NCBI GenBank assembly: GCA_050331335.1
Contig: JBHJGY010000021.1
Location: 1 to 64,000, forward strand
Source: Thermohalobaculum sp050331335
GTDB taxonomy: Bacteria; Pseudomonadota; Alphaproteobacteria; Rhodobacterales; Rhodobacteraceae
DNA: 64,000 bases
Direction: 5' to 3'
A program made the translations under genes and the position numbers. The notes beneath the pieces are model-generated. The model was not told the origin of the DNA. It saw nothing but the letters and a program-made list of their open reading frames with translations, and searched no databases. Below are positions 43,015 to 52,317 of the stretch, piece by piece. Positions within the stretch are counted from its first letter, which is position 1. Every line of letters starts with the position of its first letter.

Positions 43015-44621
43015 CGCTTTTAAAGCGCCTTTTGGTCGCCGCCCTGGCGCTGATCTCGCTGGCCCCGCCGGCCTGGGCCGAGATCTGCCTTGAGAGCAAG
43101 TCGACCGGGGGTCGGGTGACCGGCGAGTTGATCAGGTTTACCGGTCAGCGCTGGGATCTCTCCACCGCACTCGGCCGCCAGAGCTTTTACATTGACGATT
43201 TTTTCCCCTGCGCGGCAGCCGGCGAGGTTAGGATCGCAGCGCCTGAGCCGGTTCCTGATGCACCGACCACTGAGCCGGAGGTTGCATCGCCGCCCACGGC
43301 GCCGATCGGCTCGGAGGCCGCGCCCGTTCGGACGCTGCGCATTGCCGGTTCCAACACCGTGGGCGCCCGCTTGATGCCCCGTCTTGCCGAGGCTTTCCTC
43401 GCGCGCGCGCAAGGCCCGGCGCCGCGCGCCGCGCCGACGGCGGATGGCCGCCTGGACATAACTGGCGCGGGCGCGCGTATCGAGATCTCCCGGCGCGGCA
43501 CGTCCACCGGCTTCGAGGCGCTCGCACGCGGCCGGGCGGCGATCGCAATGGCGTCGCGGCCCATCCGCCCCCGGGAGGAGGCGGCGCTCGCCACGCTCGG
43601 GCATCGCGGCCTGCGTGGGCCGGAGCGGGAGCATGTGCTCGCTCTGGATGGGATCGTCGCGATCGTGTCCGACACCGTGGGCCTCGAGCGGCTGACTGTC
43701 GACCAGCTCGCCGCAATCTTTTCCGGACGCCTGGCCGACTGGTCCGACCTGGGCCTGCCAGGGGGGGCCATTCGCGTTTATGCCCGCGATGCCCAGTCTG
43801 GGACCTTCGATAGCTTGGTGAGCCTGCTTCTTGGTGGCGATGCAGATCGGCTCGCCCCCGGTGCTCGTCGGTTCGAGAGCAATCGCGGCCTCGCCGAAGC
43901 GGTCGCGGCGGATCCTCGGGCCATCGGCGCTGTCGCAGCCGGGGCGCTGGCCGATGTGCGCGGCGTCCGACCCCTCGCCCTGGCCGGACCTTGCGGCATC
44001 GTCCAGCGACCAGATCTGTTCTCGATCAAGACTGAGGACTATGCCTTGGCGCGCCGCGTCTTCCTCTACACCCTGCGTGCCGAGCGGACGGGGCTGCTGG
44101 GCGATCTCGTCGATTTCGCACTCTCTGATCAGGCGCAGGAGCTGATCGGGGCCACCGGCTTCGTCAGTTCGCGGATCGAGACGCTCGGCGGGCCGGTCGA
44201 CCGCGCGGTTCGGCCTGCCGGAAGCGAGCGCGGTGCCGCCGCCGACCGCATGGCCGCGGAACTGGCGACGCTTGTCGCCGACGCCACCCGGGTCTCGGTG
44301 ACATTCCGCTTCGCCACAGGCTCTGCTGTGCTCGACAATAAAGCGCTCCAGGACGGCCCTGCGGTCGCGCGTTGGCTTAACCAGGTGGCGCCCGATGCCG
44401 AGGTCCTGCTCCTGGGCTTTGCCGATGCCCGCGGCCCTTTCGCAACCAATCAGGGGCTCTCTCAGCGCCGCGCAGAGCAGGCCCGCGCCCTTCTTGCGGC
44501 CAATGGCGTGGCTCCGTCGCGGATGCGGCCGCTGGGCTTCAGCGAGCTTATGCCGGTCTTCTGCAACGACACACCGCAAGGCCAGGCCAAGAACCGCCGC
44601 GTTGAGCTCTGGATCCGCTGA
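43011..44621 (+). CDS. Periplasmic PstS-like substrate-binding protein fused to OmpA peptidoglycan-binding domain
   Basis: A 536-aa protein: signal peptide (about 1-23, ending AWAE); a short SH3-like segment with two Cys (about 24-65); a Pro-rich linker; a PstS-like phosphate-binding-protein fold (about 105-400: LRIAGSNTVGARLMPRLAEAF, AIAMASRPIRPREEAAL, HVLALDGIVAIV, RVYARDAQSGTFDSL); and an OmpA C-terminal domain (about 415-536: VTFRFATGSAVLDNKAL, LLGFADARG, NQGLSQRRAEQARALL, NRRVELWIR). The receptor would thus be tethered to the cell wall. No pst transporter genes follow, so sensing or outer-envelope capture is more likely than ABC uptake. Confidence 0.78.
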   Translation: MTLLKRLLVAALALISLAPPAWAEICLESKSTGGRVTGELIRFTGQRWDLSTALGRQSFYIDDFFPCAAAGEVRIAAPEPVPDAPTTEPEVASPPTAPIGSEAAPVRTLRIAGSNTVGARLMPRLAEAFLARAQGPAPRAAPTADGRLDITGAGARIEISRRGTSTGFEALARGRAAIAMASRPIRPREEAALATLGHRGLRGPEREHVLALDGIVAIVSDTVGLERLTVDQLAAIFSGRLADWSDLGLPGGAIRVYARDAQSGTFDSLVSLLLGGDADRLAPGARRFESNRGLAEAVAADPRAIGAVAAGALADVRGVRPLALAGPCGIVQRPDLFSIKTEDYALARRVFLYTLRAERTGLLGDLVDFALSDQAQELIGATGFVSSRIETLGGPVDRAVRPAGSERGAAADRMAAELATLVADATRVSVTFRFATGSAVLDNKALQDGPAVARWLNQVAPDAEVLLLGFADARGPFATNQGLSQRRAEQARALLAANGVAPSRMRPLGFSELMPVFCNDTPQGQAKNRRVELWIR

Positions 44622-44669
44622 CCGGGCCTTTCAGGCACGCTTTGCCAGCCGGTCATGGGCGTTCGGCCC

Positions 44670-45554
44670 TCAGCCGCCAGAGGCCGGGTGTGAAATCAGC
44701 TCTGCGAGCAGCGGATTTGGGAATTTCCGCGCAACGGTTACCGCGTAGAAGGTCTCTGCGATCCCGGGCAGCCGGTGGGCCTCGACAAGGCGCCCACTCT
44801 CCAACTCGTCCTTCACCACGATCGGCGGCAGCACCCCCAGCCCAACGCCCTCGCGGGTGAGAAGTCGAAGCATGGCCATGTCGTCCGCCTCGGCTGCGAT
44901 CCTGGGTCTGAGGCCCAGTCGATCGACGAGTGCGTCGAAACCCGCGCGTACGCCGCTCTCCCCGGTGGGAAGGACCACCGGCTGGCTTGCCAGCAGCGCT
45001 TCGAGTTCGCCGCCGTGCCCAACGCGGGTCCGGGTGCCGACGAGGCTGATCTGCTGCGCCGCCACCCGATGCGAAAGGAACGGGGTCACGGCGTCGCGGG
45101 CGGCGGGGCGGTTCACGAGAACGGTGTCCAGGTTCATCCGCTCCAGGGCACCGAGCAACTCGGCTTGGCTGCCGGAACGCAGGACGACCTCCACATCCGC
45201 CCGCCCCAGAACTGGCCGCAGAAAGTCGAGCTGGAAGTTCCGCGAGAGGGTCGCCAACGACCCCACGCGCAGAACCTTCCGGTCGGTCCCCATCCGCCTG
45301 AGGGTGCCCGTCAGCTCTGCGCCGGTGGCGAAGATCGCATCCGCATGGTCGAGGGCGATCCGGCCCGCTTCGGTGAGGTGGAGCTGGCGGGCGCGGCGCT
45401 CGAACAGCCGGTGGCCGAGGCTCTCCTCGAGTTTGCGGATCTGCACGGAGAGGGCGGATTGCGAAAGGTTAAGCCGTTCGGCGGTGCGGGAGAGCACCCC
45501 GTCATGCGCCACGGCCCAAAAATAGCGCAGATGGTTGTAGTTTAGAACGCTCAC
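44670..45554 (-). CDS. LysR-family regulator of the DAB genes (NhaR-like)
   Basis: A 294-aa LysR-type regulator. The N-terminal winged helix (residues about 5-63: NHLRYFWAVAHDGVLSRTAERLNLSQSALSVQIRKLEESLGHRLFE) is followed by the effector-binding domain from about residue 93. It has the NhaR-like N-terminus typical of LysR genes beside dabB-dabA. The start is a GTG at 45554 only a few nt from a T-N11-A box (45557-45573), so autoregulation plus control of divergent dabBA is expected, probably in response to inorganic-carbon status (inferred). Confidence 0.85.
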   Translation of the reverse strand: MSVLNYNHLRYFWAVAHDGVLSRTAERLNLSQSALSVQIRKLEESLGHRLFERRARQLHLTEAGRIALDHADAIFATGAELTGTLRRMGTDRKVLRVGSLATLSRNFQLDFLRPVLGRADVEVVLRSGSQAELLGALERMNLDTVLVNRPAARDAVTPFLSHRVAAQQISLVGTRTRVGHGGELEALLASQPVVLPTGESGVRAGFDALVDRLGLRPRIAAEADDMAMLRLLTREGVGLGVLPPIVVKDELESGRLVEAHRLPGIAETFYAVTVARKFPNPLLAELISHPASGG

Positions 45555-45556
45555 TC

Positions 45557-45573
45557 GTTCTGTTTAATCGAAC
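45557..45573. promoter_or_regulatory. LysR-type box between the regulator and dabB
   Basis: GTTC-N9-GAAC is an inverted repeat containing the T-N11-A core of LysR operators. It lies in the only AT-rich part of the 108-nt divergent region and 89 nt upstream of the dabB ATG. Confidence 0.5.
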
Positions 45574-45662
45574 GTTTTTGCTAAAACAATGAATTTTTCT
45601 TTCTGCAAGGCCAGCGGTAGGAGAGGCCAAATTGCAAACCGCTGCTCTCCAGGAGCTCCCCG

Positions 45663-47225
45663 ATGCCTGCCGATCTTCTCCCGCTTCTCTCCCCGGTCGC
45701 CCTGCTGGTGGCCGCTCTCGTCATCGCCACCACCGATCCCGGCCCCCGTGCGCGCCGCGCCCGGCGCCGGGTGGAGCTCGCAGCTCTTGTGGCGCTTGGT
45801 GTCGCGGTATTCTCCGCCCTTCAGATGGTCTTTGACGGCCCTTGGACTGCCCAGCTCGCCTTGAGCGACCACGTTGGCCTCAAAATCCGCTTCGACAGCA
45901 TCGCCGCGGTCATGCTGGGTCTGGTCGCCTTCGTTGGCTGGGTCGTGTTGCGTTTCGCCGCCACCTATCTTGACGGCGAGCCGCGTCAGGGTGCGTTCCT
46001 CGCCTGGATGTCGGCCACCATCGGCGCGGTGCTCGTCCTGGTGATCGCCGGAGATCTGATCCTCCTCGCGCTGGCTTGGGTGGCGATCGGGTTAAGCCTG
46101 CACCGGCTGTTGCTGTTCTATCCTGATCGGGTTCAGGCGCGGCGCGCTGCCCGCAAGAAAGCCTTAACTGCGCGCCTTGGCGATCTGGCCTTGATCGGCG
46201 CTGTCTTGGCCCTTGCCGAAGCTTATGGCACGACCGATATCGGGGCGATCCTTGCAGCGGCGCGGGCGGGCGAGGCGCCGCCGGCGGCGCTCTGGGCGGC
46301 GGGCCTGTTGGCGTTGGCCGCCCTCTTCAAGTCGGCTCAGGTGCCAAGCCATGCCTGGCTGACCGAGGTGATGGAGACGCCGACGCCGGTTTCGGCGCTG
46401 CTGCATGCCGGGGTGATCAACGCGGGTGGGTTCCTGCTTATACGCTTCGCCGATGTGATGCTGCTCGCACCAGGGGTATTGGCGGCTCTGGTGCTCGTCG
46501 GCGGGTTCACGGCGCTGCTCGGCGGGCTCGCGATGTTGGCGCAGCCGGCGGTAAAGACCTCGCTCGCCTGGTCCACCATCGCCCAGATGGGGTTCATGAT
46601 CCTGCAGTGCGGCCTCGCCTTGTTCCCCATCGCGCTCCTGCACATCGTCGCGCACTCGCTCTATAAGGCCCATGCCTTCTTGTCCTCCGGGATGGCGGTG
46701 GAGCTTGTCACGGCGAACCGGCGCCCGGGGCCGGTCGCGGTGCCGAACGGTCGGGCGGTCCTGCGCGCCTTTGCGCTCGCACTTGGGATCTATATCGTCA
46801 TTATTTTCGCCCTGGGAATGGTGGGCAAGTCGCCCCAGGCGATCGCGCTCGGGGCCATCCTTATCTTTGGCGTCGCGTATCTCTTGGCTCAGGGCCTTGC
46901 CGACAACGCCCCTCGGGAGCTCACGCGCCGGACGGGCTTATGGGCGCTCGCCGCATCGCTGAGCTATGTCGCCTTGCAGGAAATTGCCGAGCGGGTGACC
47001 GCGGACGCGCTCCCGCCGGTCCCGTCGCCAGGGGGCCTCGAATGGGCGCTGCTCGTGCTGACGGTGGCCAGCTTCGGCGCGGTCGCCCTGGCGCAGGCGA
47101 TCTTTCCGCATTGGGCCGGACATCCGGCCGCTGCCGGCCTGCGCGTCCATCTGGCGAACGGCCTCTATCTCGGCGCGCTCACCGACCGTTTTCTCGGCAC
47201 CTGGTCGGTCGAGCGCAAAGGCTGA
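45663..47225 (+). CDS. dabB: DAB inorganic-carbon accumulator, proton-conducting membrane subunit
   Basis: A 520-aa NuoL/MrpA-like polytopic protein (about 14 helices) of the proton-antiporter family. The hallmark region is LFKSAQVPSHAWLTEVMETPTPVSALLHAGVINAGGFLLIR (about residues 220-260), followed by the Lys-containing helices of the proton channel. DabB couples proton or sodium flow to the DabA zinc subunit encoded 7 nt downstream. The pair performs one-way hydration of CO2 to bicarbonate for carbon assimilation. ATG 45663 has AGGAG 9 nt upstream. Confidence 0.88.
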   Translation: MPADLLPLLSPVALLVAALVIATTDPGPRARRARRRVELAALVALGVAVFSALQMVFDGPWTAQLALSDHVGLKIRFDSIAAVMLGLVAFVGWVVLRFAATYLDGEPRQGAFLAWMSATIGAVLVLVIAGDLILLALAWVAIGLSLHRLLLFYPDRVQARRAARKKALTARLGDLALIGAVLALAEAYGTTDIGAILAAARAGEAPPAALWAAGLLALAALFKSAQVPSHAWLTEVMETPTPVSALLHAGVINAGGFLLIRFADVMLLAPGVLAALVLVGGFTALLGGLAMLAQPAVKTSLAWSTIAQMGFMILQCGLALFPIALLHIVAHSLYKAHAFLSSGMAVELVTANRRPGPVAVPNGRAVLRAFALALGIYIVIIFALGMVGKSPQAIALGAILIFGVAYLLAQGLADNAPRELTRRTGLWALAASLSYVALQEIAERVTADALPPVPSPGGLEWALLVLTVASFGAVALAQAIFPHWAGHPAAAGLRVHLANGLYLGALTDRFLGTWSVERKG

Positions 47226-47232
47226 CCTGGCC

Positions 47233-49680
47233 ATGACCCCTCTGGAGACACCGATCATGCTCATTCAGGCGCTCTCGGACACCCCGCCGCCGCTCGATCT
47301 CGACGCGCTTGCTGCGATCATCGATGCTGCCGGCCGGCAGATCCCGCCGCTTTGGCCGCTCGACGCCCAGGTCGCGGTCAACCCTTTCCTCGGTCAGACC
47401 GGCGAGACCCTTGCCATGGTCGCAGCCCGTCTCGAACGGGTGGGCGGTGTGCCGGTAACGATGCCGGAGAGCTGGTATCTCGACCAGATCGCGTCGGGAG
47501 ACATTGCCGAGGCCGACCTTGCCGGCGCCCTCGCGGCTTCGCCGCATGCCGACCGCCCCGAGAGCCTCGCCGCGCTCAAGACGGCGGCTGCGACCGAGCG
47601 GCCGCCCCTGAGAGCCTTACCGACGGTGGCAGATCTTGCCGGGCGCTGTTCCGGGACCGACTGGCCTGGGCTCTGTGCCGAGCGCGTCGGTGCTTGGGCC
47701 GGGGCCTATCTCGACCGTGGCCAGGCGCTCTGGACCCGCGGGTCGGAGAACGGCGCCTGGTCTGCTTTCCGGCTGCACGCCATGCACGATCTGACGCCGG
47801 AGATCATGGGACTCGCTGGCTTCTCCGCCTTCGTGGCCGCGGCGCCTGATCGCCCGCTGCCGGCGATCGCACGGGCCGTCCAGCGCCTGGGCCTGCCCGA
47901 AGCCGCGCTGGGGGGCTACTTCCACGCGCTGTTCTTGTCGCTGGGCGGTTGGGCCCAGATGGCACGCCAAAGGCTTTGGCAGGCCGAACTCGCCGGTGAC
48001 ACCGATGCGACCTTGCTCGAGTTTCTGGCGATCCGGCTGATTTGGGAGGAGGCGCTCTTCACCCAATACGAAGACGCGCTTTGGACCGACTGGGTCGCGA
48101 CGTACAGGGAGCATGCAGCGCCGCTCGCTCCTGCGCGCGCCCATATCGTCGCCGAGATCCTGCAAGAGGCTGCCGAGCGCGCCGCGCAACGCCGCATCGC
48201 CGCCAGCATCTCCGCCACACTCTCCCCAGCGCCCGCCGCACCCGCTGCGCCCGCCGCGGCTGACGACGCCCGCCCCGCCTTGCAGGCCGCCTTCTGCATC
48301 GATGTGCGCTCAGAAGTCTTCCGTCGGGCGTTGGAGAGCGTGGACCCCGGTATCCGGACCCTCGGCTTCGCGGGCTTTTTCGGCGTGTTCACCGAGCATA
48401 CGCGCTTCGCTTCGGATCTCCCCGAGCCGCGTTTGCCGGTGCTGCTCAAACCCGCGGTGCACTCTTGCAGCGGCGGGGCCGAGCACGAGCCCGCCGACCG
48501 GCGCGCGCGTTATGCTGCACGGGCGCAGCGCGCCTGGGGCCGTTTCAAGCTGGCGGCCGTCTCCTCTTTCGCCTTTGTCGAGGCGATGGGTCCGGTCTAT
48601 GCCGCCAAGCTCGTGCGTGACGCGCTCGGCGTCGAGCGCGTGCCAGAGGCGCCCAGCGAGCCCGCGCCGCGCTTCGCTCCGGATCTCGGTGCGGAGGCAC
48701 GGTTGACCGCGGCAGAGACCGTGTTGCGGGCGATGTCGCTGACAGATGGTTTCGCCCGCGTGGTGCTGCTCTGCGGCCATGGTGCTCGGGTGACCAACAA
48801 CCCCCATGCCAGCGCTCTGCAATGCGGTGCTTGCGGCGGCTATTCCGGCGAGGTCAATGCGCGGCTTCTCGCCAGGCTCCTCAACGAGCCCGAGTTGCGG
48901 CGCGGCCTTGTCTCCCGCGGGATCGATATCCCCAAAGATACGCTCTTCGTGGCCGGGCTTCACGACACCACAAGCGACAGCCTCACGCTCTTCGACCAAG
49001 ACGTATCGAGCGAGGCCGATGCGGATGAGCTCTCCCTGATCCGGGGCTGGCTCGCGGCGGCGGCTCGCCTGGCGCGCACCGAACGGGCGAGACGGTTGCC
49101 CTGTGCGGAAGCCGGCCAGGATCTGCCTTTACGGGCGCGGGACTGGGCAGAGGTGCGCCCGGAATGGGGCCTCGCCGGCTGCGATGCCTTCATTGCTGCC
49201 CCGCGGGCCCGCACAATCGGGGGCGATCTGGGTGGTCGGGCGTTTTTGCACGACTACAGCTGGCAGCAAGACGCGGCCAACGGCTATCCGGTGCTCGAAT
49301 TGATCATGACCGCGCCGGTGGTCGTGGCAAGCTGGATCAGCCTGCAATACTACGGCGCGACCGTGGCGCCGGACAGTTTCGGCTCCGGTAATAAGCTGTT
49401 GCACAATGTGGTCGGCGGTTTCGGTGTGGTGGAGGGCAATGGCGGCGCCTTGCGGGCTGGATTGCCGTGGCAGTCGGTGCATGACGGCGATGCGCAGATC
49501 CACCAACCGCTGCGGCTTTCGGTCTGCATCGAGGCGCCCACAGAGGCCATGACCGAGATCTTGGCCCGTCACGACGGCGTTCGCGCGCTGTTCGACAACC
49601 GGTGGCTCCATCTCTTCGCGCTCGACGGCACAGGCCAGATGGTCGCGCGGTACAGCGGTGGGCTCGCCTGGCGCGCTTAG
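47233..49680 (+). CDS. dabA: DAB inorganic-carbon accumulator, zinc-binding beta-carbonic-anhydrase-like subunit
   Basis: An 815-aa DUF2309 (UPF0753) protein. The zinc site known from DabA is intact: Cys355 and Asp357 in FCIDVRSE, His516 in LLCGHGARV and Cys531 in LQCGACGG. The spacing of 2 and 15 residues equals that of the characterised protein. It is a peripheral membrane protein working with DabB. ATG 47233 begins 8 residues before ATG 47257, which has the better GGAG ribosome binding site; the shorter start may be the true one. A 7-bp hairpin (49684-49707) follows the stop. Confidence 0.9.
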   Translation: MTPLETPIMLIQALSDTPPPLDLDALAAIIDAAGRQIPPLWPLDAQVAVNPFLGQTGETLAMVAARLERVGGVPVTMPESWYLDQIASGDIAEADLAGALAASPHADRPESLAALKTAAATERPPLRALPTVADLAGRCSGTDWPGLCAERVGAWAGAYLDRGQALWTRGSENGAWSAFRLHAMHDLTPEIMGLAGFSAFVAAAPDRPLPAIARAVQRLGLPEAALGGYFHALFLSLGGWAQMARQRLWQAELAGDTDATLLEFLAIRLIWEEALFTQYEDALWTDWVATYREHAAPLAPARAHIVAEILQEAAERAAQRRIAASISATLSPAPAAPAAPAAADDARPALQAAFCIDVRSEVFRRALESVDPGIRTLGFAGFFGVFTEHTRFASDLPEPRLPVLLKPAVHSCSGGAEHEPADRRARYAARAQRAWGRFKLAAVSSFAFVEAMGPVYAAKLVRDALGVERVPEAPSEPAPRFAPDLGAEARLTAAETVLRAMSLTDGFARVVLLCGHGARVTNNPHASALQCGACGGYSGEVNARLLARLLNEPELRRGLVSRGIDIPKDTLFVAGLHDTTSDSLTLFDQDVSSEADADELSLIRGWLAAAARLARTERARRLPCAEAGQDLPLRARDWAEVRPEWGLAGCDAFIAAPRARTIGGDLGGRAFLHDYSWQQDAANGYPVLELIMTAPVVVASWISLQYYGATVAPDSFGSGNKLLHNVVGGFGVVEGNGGALRAGLPWQSVHDGDAQIHQPLRLSVCIEAPTEAMTEILARHDGVRALFDNRWLHLFALDGTGQMVARYSGGLAWRA

Positions 49681-49683
49681 GGA

Positions 49684-49707
49684 GGCACGCGCCGACGGCG
49701 GCGTGCC
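49684..49707 (+). terminator. Hairpin after dabA (weak terminator candidate)
   Basis: GGCACGC (49684-49690) and GCGTGCC (49701-49707) can form a 7-bp stem with a 10-nt loop, 3 nt after the dabA stop. There is no T-tract, so intrinsic termination is doubtful. The 49708-49965 stretch before the kinase gene holds no other recognisable feature and should contain the promoter of the defence-like operon. Confidence 0.3.
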
Positions 49708-49965
49708 GTCGGCCCTGACCGGGCCTGCGTTGGCGTTGCGATAGGGGGCGGTCATGCGCGCAGGCAGCCGCTCGTCCGCGTTGACCCGCGGGATCGGGAC
49801 AACCGCAGGGCAGGCTTGGCCGCCAAGATCCGTGGCAGCCGCCTTCAGACCTTGCGCCGGGCGCGGAGGCCGTCTACCCGAAGACGAGAGGGCGTTGGCT
49901 CGGCCCGCCCAGGAGGGTGCCAGGCGCTCCGGTGCCCCAGCCAGGTCCGACAATCGGAGAGGCTC

Positions 49966-51747
49966 GTGTCCGATCTGCTCGCGGCGTTCTGCTTTGGCCT
50001 CGCTTTGGCTGGAATGATCGGGGGGCTCGCGCATCTGCAGCTTTTCCTGCGGCGTACGGGGTCGGCGATCTACCAGCCGCGGCGCGACTCCCTCGACTGG
50101 CGCGCCACGCTTGCGGCGACGGCTTGGCTTGTCGCGGCGGGGCTGTTTTGCCTCATCCTGCTGCTCGATCTGCCGATCACCGGTGCTGGCGCGGTCGTTC
50201 TCTCCTTTGCGACCGCAGAACTCTATTTCGCCTTCTATGCCCCCGGGATCGGCCTCTCGAAGCGCTTGGCGGAGTTCGTCGCGCGGATTGAGCAGGAACA
50301 GGGACTTGCCCCCCGCAGCTTGCCCGCCCGGATCGTGCGGGGGGTGCCTCTTCTGCTCGCGGCCCCGCGGCCGATCTTTCGCGGCTTGTCGCTGGCTGAT
50401 ACGCTGATGTGGCTGTTGTGGGTGCTCTTGCTGCCGGTCGCGCTGATAGGGCTGATCGGCGCTTGGGGGGTGAGCCCTGCGACAGTTGCCCTCGCCTATG
50501 TGGTTCTCCCCACCTCGGCAGTGCTGGTTGCGCATCTGATACAGGATTTCGACGCGCCCTTTACTGCGGGTTATCTGCCCAAACAGATGGTGCGCGACGA
50601 AGCCCAGATCTTTGCGCTGCCGGAGAACCAGCTGAGCCGCACCAGCCGAGACGGTGGCATCGCGGTCGAGATCCGCAAGCGGCAGGGCCGTGCGCGGGTG
50701 CTGATGGGCCTGATGGTGCTGCAGGCCGGAAGCGTGGCCGCGTTGATGCTGGGGGGGCCTGTCTGGGCGGCTCTTCTGCCCGTCGCAGTGCTGACAGGCG
50801 TTGTAACTGTGCATCACCTCCGCCGTGTTGTTGCGATCTGGGAGGATGTTGGCATCGCCCATGCCAATCGGCTTAGCGTCCTGTTCATGAAAGAGAGCGC
50901 ACATCAGTTGAAAAACATGTTGGAACCCATCAGTTACGCGCTTGAAAAGTCGAAGGAATTCCATGAGGCAGCGCAGCCCTTGGCCGCGCGTGATCCAGTC
51001 GACTATGCATTTGTCGGGCGGCGTGTCGATGCAGGCGTGCGCGGGGTCGGTCGGCTGCGTAACTGGCTCGAACATCTGCGCGCCGAAGCCCGGTCGCTCG
51101 ACGATCGGCGCAAGGTCTGGCTCTCGCCCGAGCGGGACACCTGGGTGTCGCTGTCCGAGATCGTGGCTGAGTGGCTTGAGAGCGCCGCCGGAATGCGCAA
51201 CACGGAAAGGCCGGAGAAGGCGCGGCAGCCACGCTTGACCGTGGCAATCCACGGCGTCGGCCCAGCGCGCCGTTTCGATGATCTCAATCTCGCCCGGCTG
51301 GAGGAGGCCACCCAGGTCTTGGGCTTGGCACCAGGAGTTGGGGGTAGTCGCCTCACTCGCTACCAGATAAAGCTTGATCATGAATCGTGCCATGATATCC
51401 TACGCAACATAACTAGAAATGCGCTGCAGGCGCTCAAAAGTGGTAGTTCGAGCAGTGAAGACCCGACGGTGGATCTCATCCTCACCGTCCGGGAGGGCGA
51501 TCGCTACCCGATCGTCTTTTCGGTTAGGGACAATGGGCCGGGCATCCCGGAAGCGTTGCGTAATTCCATTTTCGAACCTGTTATTACGACAAAGGAAAGC
51601 GGTATGGGGCTGGGCCTCTTTATGGCCCGCGAATACTTGCAGTGCATCTCCGGCCGCATATTCTTCACCACCTCGGCGAGTAAAAGATTCGGCAGCTTCA
51701 CCACTTTCGTCATCGAGCTGCCGGCGTCGCGGTGCCGCTATGGGTAA
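49966..51747 (+). CDS. Multi-spanning membrane histidine kinase of the RADAR-like operon
   Basis: A 593-aa sensor kinase. The first 300 residues carry about six to eight hydrophobic segments in pairs (about 5-25, 45-65, 68-90, 145-170, 175-195, 240-280) with little extracytoplasmic sequence, so it may sense something in or at the membrane. A dimerisation/phosphoacceptor helix has His313 in SAHQLKNMLEP. The HATPase_c domain has Asn485 in RNITRNALQAL, VRDNGPGIPEALRNSIFEP and TTKESGMGLGLFMARE. GTG 49966 is preceded by GGAGAGG; longer in-frame extensions are Arg/Pro-rich noise. The coding sequence around 51361-51420 falls to about 37% GC. It precedes a receiver gene by 111 nt. Confidence 0.8.
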   Translation: MSDLLAAFCFGLALAGMIGGLAHLQLFLRRTGSAIYQPRRDSLDWRATLAATAWLVAAGLFCLILLLDLPITGAGAVVLSFATAELYFAFYAPGIGLSKRLAEFVARIEQEQGLAPRSLPARIVRGVPLLLAAPRPIFRGLSLADTLMWLLWVLLLPVALIGLIGAWGVSPATVALAYVVLPTSAVLVAHLIQDFDAPFTAGYLPKQMVRDEAQIFALPENQLSRTSRDGGIAVEIRKRQGRARVLMGLMVLQAGSVAALMLGGPVWAALLPVAVLTGVVTVHHLRRVVAIWEDVGIAHANRLSVLFMKESAHQLKNMLEPISYALEKSKEFHEAAQPLAARDPVDYAFVGRRVDAGVRGVGRLRNWLEHLRAEARSLDDRRKVWLSPERDTWVSLSEIVAEWLESAAGMRNTERPEKARQPRLTVAIHGVGPARRFDDLNLARLEEATQVLGLAPGVGGSRLTRYQIKLDHESCHDILRNITRNALQALKSGSSSSEDPTVDLILTVREGDRYPIVFSVRDNGPGIPEALRNSIFEPVITTKESGMGLGLFMAREYLQCISGRIFFTTSASKRFGSFTTFVIELPASRCRYG

Positions 51748-51858
51748 GGAAAGTCGCGGCCAAGATCGGCTTGCTAGGTGTGTCCGCGAGAAATATACAG
51801 CTGTCAGGATTGTCGTTTGGGGATGCGCAACCATGCCGGGTCGGAGCGGGAGCTGAGC

Positions 51859-52317
51859 ATGGCGGCGGCAGATATCCTGATCGTCGATGACGACCCCGGC
51901 ATCCGAGAACTCCTTGCCGACATCCTTGAGACCCGCTGCCCGCGCCGCCTCGGGCTGTCGGTCAATGTCCAGGTTGCGGAAAACTGGGGCGGGGTAACTC
52001 GGGTCTTCGAGGAGAACCCGGATTTCAATCCGCGCGTTGCACTGGTCGACCTGAATTTCGAGCTCGTCGGTGGCAGCGCCGTGGCTGGCATAGACGAAGT
52101 GCTCCCGCGCTTACGGCCGCTGAGGGACCTGCTCCCCGGTTTTGAAGCGATGCAAATTGTCATCTATAGTGGTCAAGTGGGCGATGCGGAGACAGATCGC
52201 TATCGCGACGAAGCTCGCAAAGGCGGAGCCTACGACTTCTGGCCAAAAGATCGGATAACCGAGGGGGAACGGCTTGTCGCGCTTGTCGGCGAGTTGCTTG
52301 GAATGGGGGACGCATGA
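51859..52317 (+). CDS. Stand-alone response-regulator receiver protein
   Basis: A 152-aa single receiver domain. ILIVDDDPGIRELLADIL supplies the acidic pocket, the phospho-acceptor is Asp64 in LVDLNFE, a Ser follows in VIYSGQ, and the conserved Lys130 is in FWPKDR. There is no DNA-binding or enzymatic output domain, so phosphorylation should act through protein contact. The ATG at 51859 follows GGAGCGGGAG; the stop overlaps the next gene as ATGA. As the kinase is just upstream and the ATPase/deaminase pair downstream, it is the likely signal carrier of this operon. Confidence 0.82.
   Translation: MAAADILIVDDDPGIRELLADILETRCPRRLGLSVNVQVAENWGGVTRVFEENPDFNPRVALVDLNFELVGGSAVAGIDEVLPRLRPLRDLLPGFEAMQIVIYSGQVGDAETDRYRDEARKGGAYDFWPKDRITEGERLVALVGELLGMGDA

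Noticed and set aside
49754..50017. 87-codon frame between dabA and the kinase
   Set aside because: Arg/Ser-rich with no similarity, and it overlaps the start of the kinase whose GTG has a good ribosome binding site.
49129..51393. Minus-strand open frame of 754 codons across dabA and the kinase
   Set aside because: It spans two well-supported plus-strand genes and their intergenic gap, and shows no motif.
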